This document shows positions 57,157 through 64,000 of a stretch of DNA of 64,000 bases, in pieces. The position numbers and the translations under genes are program-made. Within the stretch, counting starts at the first letter, position 1; each line of letters starts with the position of its first letter. The stretch comes from Marinobacter sp. SS13-12 (GTDB lineage: Bacteria > Pseudomonadota > Gammaproteobacteria > Pseudomonadales > Oleiphilaceae). The notes below the pieces were generated by a model. That model was not told where the DNA came from. It saw only the letters and a list, made by a program, of their open reading frames with translations, and ran no database searches. The stretch lies in NCBI RefSeq assembly GCF_030227115.1, contig NZ_JASSUA010000001.1, forward strand, positions 2,418,001 through 2,482,000, given 5' to 3'.

Positions 57157-57859
57157 TTCAGCAACCATGAACAGCGAAAAGCCACTGGTAATTGACTGCG
57201 ACAAGGTCACCCGCACCTATAATGAAGGCCCCGGCAAGCTCACCATCTTCTCGGACATTTCATTGCGGGTGTCTGCCGGCGAATCCATCGGCATTGTTGG
57301 CAGCAGTGGCGCCGGGAAAACAACCCTGCTGAATCTTCTCGGCGGGCTCGACAAACCCTCTTCCGGCCACATCGAAATATGCGGTCAGGATATCCACCGC
57401 ATGAACGAGGCCGGGCGGGCTCGCTTCCGTAATCGTCATCTGGGTTTTGTCTATCAGTTTCATCATCTGCTTCCCGAGTTTTCCGCGCTGGAAAACGTGA
57501 TGATGCCCTGCGCTCTGGGAGGACTGGGGGTTAAGCCGGCGTCCGCCAAGGCAAGCGCCATACTCGAGCGCGTCGGCCTGGGGCATCGGCTGGCTCACAA
57601 GCCCGGTGAATTGTCCGGAGGCGAGCGTCAACGGGTCGCCATCGCTCGCGCACTGGTGAATGAGCCTGAATGTGTGCTGATGGACGAGCCCACGGGCAAT
57701 CTGGACGAGCAGACAGGTGAGGGTATTCGTGACCTCATTGAGTCACTGCGGGACCAGATCGGAATTGCCTTTGTGCTGGTCACCCATGACATGAAGATGG
57801 CCAGAAGTCTTGGGCGGGTATTGCGGCTGGAGCAGGGAGAGCTGTTTCAGGAGCTTTGA
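57149..57859 (+). CDS. lolD: Lipoprotein-releasing ABC transporter ATPase LolD
   Basis: 236 residues from the ATG at 57149 inside the lolC end. Walker A GSSGAGKTTLLNLLGGLDKPSSG, LolD-specific FVYQFHHLLPEFSALENVMMP, signature LSGGERQRVAIARAL and Walker B VLMDEPTGNLDE. It powers lipoprotein extraction. Its 3' end overlaps the convergent DUF2062 gene by 13 bases. Confidence 0.97.
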   Translation: MSDSATMNSEKPLVIDCDKVTRTYNEGPGKLTIFSDISLRVSAGESIGIVGSSGAGKTTLLNLLGGLDKPSSGHIEICGQDIHRMNEAGRARFRNRHLGFVYQFHHLLPEFSALENVMMPCALGGLGVKPASAKASAILERVGLGHRLAHKPGELSGGERQRVAIARALVNEPECVLMDEPTGNLDEQTGEGIRDLIESLRDQIGIAFVLVTHDMKMARSLGRVLRLEQGELFQEL

Positions 57860-58422
57860 CTGTCGCTGTGCCGCTGTCGCCGGGCCTGCCTTGCCAGCCG
57901 TCGATGGCGGATGCGTACCGATCTGCGATCCTGCCAGTCAGAGCGGACCTTGCGGCGCCAAAGGAACTGGATGATGAGGTAAGCCAGGCACGCCGACAGG
58001 GTGGCTACCAGAAGTGACCCCAGATACAGGGGGATGCCGATGTCCAGCAGCCGCCCACTGAGCCAGGACCAGGATAGCTGGAACTCGAAATTCAGCACCG
58101 GCCGGTCGAGAATCCAGGCCCCGACCTTGTAGTTGAAATAGAACAGGGGGGGCATGGTTACCGGGTTGCTGATCCACACCAGTACAACGGAAAGCGGCAG
58201 GTTGGCATTGAACCAGATGGCAAACAAAGCGGCTGCGAGCATCTGGAAGGGCATGGGAATAATGGCCAGGAAGATGCCCACCAGGAAAGCGCGGGCAACA
58301 CTGTGCCGGTTGATGTGCCACAGGTTGGGTTCATGAAGTATATCGCCCAGAAAGTGCAGCGATTCGATCGCGCGCACCTTTTCCGGCGACGGTAGGTATC
58401 GTTTCATGAACTTCTTTGGCAT
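57847..58422 (-). CDS. DUF2062 membrane protein
   Basis: 191 residues from the ATG at 58422. Two to four hydrophobic helices with the DUF2062 core SVARAFLVGIFLAIIPMPFQMLAAALFAIWFNANLPLSVVLVWISNPVTMPPLFYFNYKVG, followed by a helix pair and a basic C-terminus (RRLARQARRQRH). Function unknown; the family also occurs fused to glycosyltransferases. The same gene lies between lolD and comEC in Pseudomonas. Confidence 0.92.
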   Translation of the reverse strand: MPKKFMKRYLPSPEKVRAIESLHFLGDILHEPNLWHINRHSVARAFLVGIFLAIIPMPFQMLAAALFAIWFNANLPLSVVLVWISNPVTMPPLFYFNYKVGAWILDRPVLNFEFQLSWSWLSGRLLDIGIPLYLGSLLVATLSACLAYLIIQFLWRRKVRSDWQDRRSVRIRHRRLARQARRQRHSDSQSS

Positions 58423-58502
58423 CGGGAAGTTCTGCCTGCTCAGGATCATGGTTCCGGGAATACGCAGCGCCCGGAGAGGACCAACTATCAGGAGGACAAG
58501 GA

Positions 58503-60914
58503 TTGTCCGGAAGTTTTATGGCCAGGATTGGCCTCGCGGGCTTCGCCTGCGGCGTTATCTTACTGTATAGCCTTGCGCTCTTGCCACCTCTGCACTGGCT
58601 GATTTCCGCGATGGTAATCCCGTTTCTGACGTTGCTGGTGGCCACCTCGCCACTACACAGGATCGGGGCAATGTTGGTCGCAGGCGTTCTTTCCGGCATG
58701 CTGTGGGCCGGTTGGCAGGCCGATGTCCGCCAACAGGGTACGCTTCCCGCCAGTCTGGAGGGCGAGATTCTGGAGGTGTCTGGCTATCTCTGTGACGTTC
58801 CCTCCACTGGCAGTTTCAGCAGTGTCCGTTTTGCATTCTGTGTCGATCGATGGCACCTGCCGGAGTATTCCAATGCTTCGGATTCGCCAGGGCTGCCACA
58901 GAAACTGCGTCTTGCCTGGTATGGCGAGGCGGCAACAACCAGCCTTTCCCAACGGCTCAGGCTCAAAGTGGTTCTCAAACGCCCCCATGGCTCGGTGAAT
59001 CCCGAGGGCTTTCGCTACGAATCCTGGCTGTATCGAAAGGGATTCGGCGCCACCGGCACCGTCCGTGACCTGGTTCCGGACAGCCGTTCTGACTGTCCGT
59101 TCCGCTGCCAATACCACGGCTGGCGCAACAGCCTTGTGCACGCGGTCTCGGAACGGCTGTCCGGTGCCCGGCATTTCCCGCTTATAGCCTCCCTGATGAT
59201 TGGCTACCGCGGACATATGGAGCCCGCGCACTGGGATGTCCTCAAAGCGACCGGTACCATTCATCTGGTGGCTATTTCGGGCCTGCACCTCGGTCTGATT
59301 GCCACTGGCGCCGGTTTCTTCTGCCGGCGATTATTGCTCTGCCTGCCACAGGGCCGGATATCGCCGTCCAGACTTCGAGGCTTGGTCTTTCTCTGCGTGT
59401 CTCTTGCCAGCCTTGCTTATGCGCTTGCGGCCGGTTTTTCCGTGCCCACCCGGCGGGCGCTGATCATGGTCGTTATCGCCGGTTGGGTGCTGTTGGGGGC
59501 ACGCAAGACCGGAGCATTCACAGGGTTGCTGGGCGCACTGTTTGTGGTGTTGCTGAGCGATCCGTTTTCGCCCCTGGACCAGGGTTTCTGGCTTTCCTTT
59601 GGCGCGGTTTCTGTTCTTGTGGTGTTGTTCAGCCTGCGATTGCGACAGGCAGGGTGGCTTCAGGGGCTGTTGCTGGCTCAATTCGCTGTGTTTGCTGCAC
59701 TCTGGCCAATTCTGGCGGTTCTTGGTCAGTCCCAAGTATTGATTGGCTTTGTGGCCAACCTGTTTGCGATACCCTGGGTATCGCTGGTGGTTATGCCGGT
59801 GCTGGTGCTCGGGGCGCTGGTCATGGGGCTTTCCCCATTGGCCGACGGCATCGTCATCAAGGCTTTTGACATGGTGTTCGGTGTGCTTTGGGAGGGGCTG
59901 GCATGGCTGGCTGATATGGACGTTACCATGCCCACCCCGGGCGTACCGACGCTTCTGTTGCTGGCGGTGGTGGTAATGCTGGCATTGCTGGTGCCATTTC
60001 GTGGTTTTCGCCTGGCAACGGTTTGCGTGGTTGTTGTATGGGTAACAGGGGCGTTGGTCCCGGGGGCGCCCGGCGGTGCCCAGAACATGCCGGTAGACGA
60101 TCCGGAACTCTGGGTGTGGGATGTGGGGCAGGGGCTTTCCGTGATGGTGCGGGACCAGCACCAGGTGCTGGTTTACGATACCGGCCCTGCGCTGGAAGGC
60201 ATTTATTCCGCGGTTGATTCAGTGTTGATCCCCAATCTCCGAGAACTGGGCGTCCGGCGCATCGATACCCTGGTCATCAGTCATGGCGATGGCGACCATG
60301 CCGGCGGATTGCCTCTGTTGTTTGAAAACTTTGGTGTAGGGCAGGTGGTCACCGGAGAGCCCGAGCGGGTTGCAGTCATGCTGCCTGGTGGTTCCGGTGT
60401 GCCGGTGCAACCCTGTGCTCAACGCGGTAGCCAGACCATGGGCAGTCTGGATATCTCCTTCTGGCGCAGCCCCGGTGAGGCTGGCAGCGGCCAGAAGGTA
60501 GATAGCAACGATGCCTCCTGCGTGCTGACCATTCGGTCTGCGTCATCGGCCGTCGAGGTGGTGCTGCCCGGGGACATTACCCGAAGGGCAGAGAGCAGGT
60601 TCATCGCAGGTCAAGCGCAGGAAGCAGCCGGGTTTCGTGTGGTGCTGGCGCCCCACCATGGCAGCAAAACCTCGTCGTCCCGGCGATGGGTAGAGCAGAT
60701 GACGCCGGATCTTGTGGTGTTCAGCGCCGGTTACCGGCACCGCTTCGGACATCCTCACCCGGATGTGGTGGGCCGGTATCTCTCTGCTGGCAGCCACATA
60801 CTGAACACAGCCACCTCTGGTGCCTTGCGTCTTGTATGGCAGCAAGGCGGGATGTCGGTAACCGAGGCGAGGGCAGAGACGCCGTTCTGGATCCGCAAAC
60901 CGGAAAGCCGCTGA
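58503..60914 (+). CDS. comEC: DNA internalisation competence protein ComEC/Rec2
   Basis: 803 residues from a TTG at 58503, which has a perfect AGGAGGA six bases upstream; an ATG at 58518 is an alternative. N-terminal DUF4131 and OB-type region, a Competence domain with about eight to ten membrane helices (HLVAISGLHLGLIATG is the hallmark), and a C-terminal metallo-beta-lactamase-like domain (WDVGQGLSVMV, DTLVISHGDGDHAGG, VLAPHHGSKTSSS). It forms the inner-membrane DNA channel of natural transformation. Other competence genes are not in the window. Confidence 0.95.
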   Translation: MSGSFMARIGLAGFACGVILLYSLALLPPLHWLISAMVIPFLTLLVATSPLHRIGAMLVAGVLSGMLWAGWQADVRQQGTLPASLEGEILEVSGYLCDVPSTGSFSSVRFAFCVDRWHLPEYSNASDSPGLPQKLRLAWYGEAATTSLSQRLRLKVVLKRPHGSVNPEGFRYESWLYRKGFGATGTVRDLVPDSRSDCPFRCQYHGWRNSLVHAVSERLSGARHFPLIASLMIGYRGHMEPAHWDVLKATGTIHLVAISGLHLGLIATGAGFFCRRLLLCLPQGRISPSRLRGLVFLCVSLASLAYALAAGFSVPTRRALIMVVIAGWVLLGARKTGAFTGLLGALFVVLLSDPFSPLDQGFWLSFGAVSVLVVLFSLRLRQAGWLQGLLLAQFAVFAALWPILAVLGQSQVLIGFVANLFAIPWVSLVVMPVLVLGALVMGLSPLADGIVIKAFDMVFGVLWEGLAWLADMDVTMPTPGVPTLLLLAVVVMLALLVPFRGFRLATVCVVVVWVTGALVPGAPGGAQNMPVDDPELWVWDVGQGLSVMVRDQHQVLVYDTGPALEGIYSAVDSVLIPNLRELGVRRIDTLVISHGDGDHAGGLPLLFENFGVGQVVTGEPERVAVMLPGGSGVPVQPCAQRGSQTMGSLDISFWRSPGEAGSGQKVDSNDASCVLTIRSASSAVEVVLPGDITRRAESRFIAGQAQEAAGFRVVLAPHHGSKTSSSRRWVEQMTPDLVVFSAGYRHRFGHPHPDVVGRYLSAGSHILNTATSGALRLVWQQGGMSVTEARAETPFWIRKPESR

Positions 60915-61008
60915 TGTCCCGTATAAAAACCGTGACATTCCGGGTGTGGCCTACGCCGGTAGCTATGCTAAAGTAGCGCGGCTTGCCAACAATCAGGGAG
61001 ACCCAAGC

Positions 61009-61635
61009 GTGTTCGAGCTTTTGAAAGCCGGTGGCATCCTCATGGTGCCGATTCTTGCCTGTTCAATTCTTGCCCTTGCCATCATTCTTGAGCGTTTCTG
61101 GACTCTCAGACCGTCCAGAGTGACGCCGCAGCACACCATTAACGAGTTGTGGCGCTGGATCAAGAAAAAAGAGCTTAACGGACGCAAGCTCAAGGCCCTG
61201 CAGGCCTCTTCTCCCCTGGGCCGCATCCTTGCAGGCGGCCTGATGAATGCCAAGCATGGTCGTGAGATCATGAAAGAAAGCATTGAACATGAAGCCAGCC
61301 AGGTCATCCACGATCTGGAACGCTTCCTCAACCCGCTGGGCACGGTCGCGACCATCACTCCGTTACTGGGCCTGCTCGGTACGGTAATCGGCATGATCAA
61401 GGTGTTCGCTGAGATCCAGCTCGCCGGAGTCGGTGATGCCGGCAACCTTGCCGGTGGTATTTCCGAAGCGCTTATTACCACGGCCTCGGGCCTCAGCGTG
61501 GCTATCCCGGCGCTCATCTGTCACCGCTATTTTATCCGCCGTGTGGATGAGCTGGTCGTGGGTATGGAGCAGGAGGCCATCAAGCTGGTCGAAGTAGTGC
61601 ATGGCGACCGCGAAATCGACGTGGAAGGAGCCTGA
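61009..61635 (+). CDS. exbB: ExbB/TolQ/MotA-family proton channel protein
   Basis: 208 residues from a GTG at 61009 preceded by CAGGGAG. Three membrane helices; the conserved LGTVATITPLLGLLGTVIGMIKVF and GGISEALITTASGLSVAIPALICHRYF blocks are the ion-channel segments. With ExbD it converts proton motive force into motion. Position upstream of exbD, msbA and lpxK matches Pseudomonas (PA2983-type), where no TonB is adjacent. Confidence 0.94.
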   Translation: MFELLKAGGILMVPILACSILALAIILERFWTLRPSRVTPQHTINELWRWIKKKELNGRKLKALQASSPLGRILAGGLMNAKHGREIMKESIEHEASQVIHDLERFLNPLGTVATITPLLGLLGTVIGMIKVFAEIQLAGVGDAGNLAGGISEALITTASGLSVAIPALICHRYFIRRVDELVVGMEQEAIKLVEVVHGDREIDVEGA

Positions 61636-61640
61636 ACACC

Positions 61641-62063
61641 GTGAAGTTCAAGCGCCAGAGAAGTCAGGAAGTCGGGGTTGACCTGACGCCACTGATCGAT
61701 GTGGTCTTCCTGCTGCTGATATTCTTTATGGTTTCCACCACCTTCACCCGTGAAAGCCATCTCAATATCGAACTGCCTGAAGCCAATGGTGAACGGTCAG
61801 AATCGGAAGCACAGCTGATTGATGTGGTGATCAACGCCGAGGGGCAGTACATCCTCAACGACCGGACCCTGGTCAACAACCGGCGGGAAACCCTGGAGCG
61901 CGCGGTCAGTGAACTGGCCGGCGACGATGCGTCGTTGCCCTTTATCATTACCGCTGACGCCCGTACGCCCCATGAATTCGTGGTTCGTGCCATGGACGTT
62001 GCCGGTCGCCTTGGCTTTGCCAAACTCAGCATCACCACCGAGCGTGAGGCGGAAGGGCAGTGA
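61641..62063 (+). CDS. exbD: ExbD/TolR-family biopolymer transport protein
   Basis: 140 residues, GTG start. An N-terminal helix with the functional Asp in VDLTPLIDVVFLLLIFFMVSTTF, then a periplasmic domain (about 45-135). Pairs with the ExbB-type protein five bases upstream; it overlaps msbA by 4 bases, so it is translationally coupled to lipid A export. Confidence 0.95.
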   Translation: MKFKRQRSQEVGVDLTPLIDVVFLLLIFFMVSTTFTRESHLNIELPEANGERSESEAQLIDVVINAEGQYILNDRTLVNNRRETLERAVSELAGDDASLPFIITADARTPHEFVVRAMDVAGRLGFAKLSITTEREAEGQ

Positions 62064-63835
62064 GCGAATCCACTTCGACAGCGGATCCGGTTCAGCAGTC
62101 GGCATCAAACTGGGCAACCTACAAGCGCCTGCTGGCTTATGTGAAGCCTTTCTGGCTGGCTTTTTCCCTTGCCGTGGTGGGCAACGTCATTTATGCGGCT
62201 GCCTCCACCGGTATGGCAGCCGCCATGGAATACGTGATCACCGCGCTGGAGAACCCCACAGACGAAAACCGCATTCAGTTGACCATTCTGATCGTGGCGG
62301 TATTTGCCTTTCGTGGTGTGGGCACCTTCATGAGCCAGTATTTCATCAGCTATGTCGGCAGGCAGGTGATCAATGCCCTGCGCAAGCAGGTGTTCGACCG
62401 GCTGCTGAACCTGCCCTCCCGCTATTTCGACGAGAATGCCTCTGGCCGGCTCGTATCCAAGCTTACCTTCAACGTGGAGCAGGTTGCCGAAGCCACCACG
62501 AATGCCGTCACCATTACCCTCCGGGAAGGGCTGACAATCGTTGGTTTGCTGGGCTTCATGATCTATACCAACTGGAAGCTGACGCTGGTGTTCCTCGCAG
62601 TAGGGCCATTGATTGCCCTGGTGGTCAGTTATGCCAGCAAGCGGTTCCGCAAGATCAGCAAGCGGATTCAGGGCTCCATGGGTGACATTACCCACGTGGC
62701 GTCGGAATCCATCAGCGGCTACCGGGTGGTTCGCACCTTCGGTGGTGAGCACTATGAGCGGGACCGCTTCCGCAAGGTGAGTGAAAAGAATCTGGAGCAG
62801 AGCCTGAAAATGGCCTCGACCCAGGCTATCAGCGTACCCGTCATCCAGGTGCTGGTGGCGATTGCCATCGCCTCACTGGTGTGGTTTATGCTCGCCCCCG
62901 AAATCCGCGGAAACATGAGCACCGGTGAGCTGGTGGCGTTTATTACCGCAGCAACCACCATGGCCAAACCCATACGGCAGGTTACCTCTGTCCACGCCAA
63001 GATCCAGAAGGGTGTGGCCGCTGCCCATGACGTGTTTGGCACCATGGACGAAGAGCCGGAGGAGGATCCAGGCACCTATGCCCCTGAGCGGGTTGATGGC
63101 AACATCGAGTTCGACAACGTGTGTTTCCGCTACCGCAATCAGCTTGAAGACGTTCTTAAAGGTATTTCGCTGAGTATTCCGGCCGGCCAGAGTGTGGCGC
63201 TGGTTGGACGCTCCGGCAGCGGTAAATCCACGATGGTCAGCCTGCTGCCGCGATTCTACGAATACACCGGCGGCGATATCCGGCTGGACGGGCACTCGCT
63301 GAAGGAATTCACCCTGGAAGCATTGCGCGCCCAGATCGCACTGGTTACCCAGAATGTGGTGCTGTTTAACGACACCATCGCCGCCAATATCGCTTACGGT
63401 GCGCTACGCCACCATAGCCGGGAGCAGATTATCGACGCGGCCAGCAAAGCCCATGCGATGGAATTTATTGAGGACATGCCGGAAGGTCTGGACACCATGA
63501 TTGGCGATAATGGCGTGATGCTGTCCGGCGGCCAGCGCCAGCGCCTGGCCATTGCCCGGGCGCTGCTCAAGGATGCACCGGTGCTGATTCTCGACGAGGC
63601 CACCTCGGCCCTCGATACCGAATCCGAACGCCACATCCAGGACGCCCTGGAAACCGTTATGAAAGGCAGGACAACACTGGTTATTGCCCACCGCCTTTCC
63701 ACCATTGAGAAAGCAGATCGCATCCTGGTGATGGACGGCGGCAGGATCATCGAATCCGGGCGGCATGACGAACTGCTGGCCCAGGGCGGTGCCTACGCCC
63801 AGCTTCATCAGATGCAGTTCAGCGAGCAGGCATGA
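62060..63835 (+). CDS. msbA: Lipid A export ABC transporter MsbA
   Basis: 591 residues: six membrane helices, then an ATPase with Walker A GRSGSGKST, signature LSGGQRQRLAIARALL and Walker B VLILDEATSALD. MsbA flips core-lipid A across the inner membrane. Matches family length. It overlaps exbD and lpxK by 4 bases each. Confidence 0.96.
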   Translation: MSESTSTADPVQQSASNWATYKRLLAYVKPFWLAFSLAVVGNVIYAAASTGMAAAMEYVITALENPTDENRIQLTILIVAVFAFRGVGTFMSQYFISYVGRQVINALRKQVFDRLLNLPSRYFDENASGRLVSKLTFNVEQVAEATTNAVTITLREGLTIVGLLGFMIYTNWKLTLVFLAVGPLIALVVSYASKRFRKISKRIQGSMGDITHVASESISGYRVVRTFGGEHYERDRFRKVSEKNLEQSLKMASTQAISVPVIQVLVAIAIASLVWFMLAPEIRGNMSTGELVAFITAATTMAKPIRQVTSVHAKIQKGVAAAHDVFGTMDEEPEEDPGTYAPERVDGNIEFDNVCFRYRNQLEDVLKGISLSIPAGQSVALVGRSGSGKSTMVSLLPRFYEYTGGDIRLDGHSLKEFTLEALRAQIALVTQNVVLFNDTIAANIAYGALRHHSREQIIDAASKAHAMEFIEDMPEGLDTMIGDNGVMLSGGQRQRLAIARALLKDAPVLILDEATSALDTESERHIQDALETVMKGRTTLVIAHRLSTIEKADRILVMDGGRIIESGRHDELLAQGGAYAQLHQMQFSEQA

Positions 63836-64000
63836 CCACGCTGGTGGATCGGCTGTGGTATAGCGGCAGGCGCCCCCTGTGGCCACTGTATCCGTTGGTC
63901 TGGCTTTATCGCGCCATTGCCGAAAGCCGGAGGCGCCGGGCTTGGCAGGCCAGGGACGAACGTATTCCGGTCCCGGTTGTGGTGGTAGGCAACATAACCG
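63832..64000 (+). CDS. lpxK: Tetraacyldisaccharide 4'-kinase LpxK, 3' truncated by window
   Basis: The first 56 codons are visible: MTTLVDRLWYSGRRPLW, a membrane-proximal helix, then ERIPVPVVVVGNIT, the N-terminal block that normally leads into the GGTGKTP Walker motif just outside the window. LpxK phosphorylates the lipid A disaccharide at 4'. The start overlaps the msbA stop (ATGA). Confidence 0.92.
   Translation, partial: MTTLVDRLWYSGRRPLWPLYPLVWLYRAIAESRRRRAWQARDERIPVPVVVVGNIT

Overview
The window looks like chromosomal core sequence from a free-living, respiring Gammaproteobacterium, most probably Marinobacter or a close relative. This is inferred from protein family content and from gene order shared with Pseudomonas: clpS-clpA-infA-bpt-aat-trxB, lolC-lolD-comEC-exbB-exbD-msbA-lpxK, purB-hflD-mnmA and ccoNOQP-ccoGHIS. 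Genes are tightly packed on both strands. I saw no rRNA, tRNA, prophage, insertion sequence or CRISPR array.

Layout. 1-1287 is the 3' part of a DASS-type anion transporter. 1313-8914 holds a large MalT-type LuxR regulator, then a same-strand cluster of four envelope genes: a FapD-like C39 peptidase, a beta-barrel protein, a FadL-like porin and a lipoprotein with a duplicated YFTW motif. A secreted polysaccharide deacetylase faces it (8923-9954). This cluster is the least explained part of the window. 9990-12309 has a DnaJ-related protein, a TetR regulator and ttcA. 12310-20942 is a complete cbb3 oxidase locus (ccoNOQP, ccoG, ccoH, ccoI, ccoS and a TauE/SafE-like protein) behind an Anr/FNR-type box.

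21166-33268 is a mosaic of housekeeping genes: an alpha/beta hydrolase, a 7TM diguanylate cyclase, rlmM, an ABM-domain protein, tusA, dsbD, epmC, rhlB, pdxB, htpX, a hypothetical gene and alaA. 33484-38845 has a glutathione peroxidase-OhrR pair, a hybrid histidine kinase, a membrane-anchored hypothetical protein and a LysR regulator. 38834-45366 runs on the minus strand: a GNAT protein, the ribosomal oxygenase RoxA, purB, hflD, mnmA, nudJ and rluE.

45561-50668 carries cspD, clpS, clpA, infA, bpt and aat. It encodes both N-degron-forming transferases beside the adaptor and unfoldase that read N-degrons. 50871-54755 carries trxB, a MoxR ATPase and the agmatine-to-putrescine pair aguB/aguA. 54812-64000 carries a BamE-like small protein, a PilZ protein, lolC/lolD, a DUF2062 protein, comEC, exbB/exbD, msbA and the start of lpxK, so envelope lipoprotein and lipid A export dominate this end.

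Several convergent gene pairs overlap at their 3' ends. Intergenic signals found include two terminators, a long inverted repeat beside aat, a palindrome inside the gpx promoter and strong hairpins between ccoP and ccoG. Starts were moved downstream of the longest possible frame where a ribosome binding site or family length favoured it.
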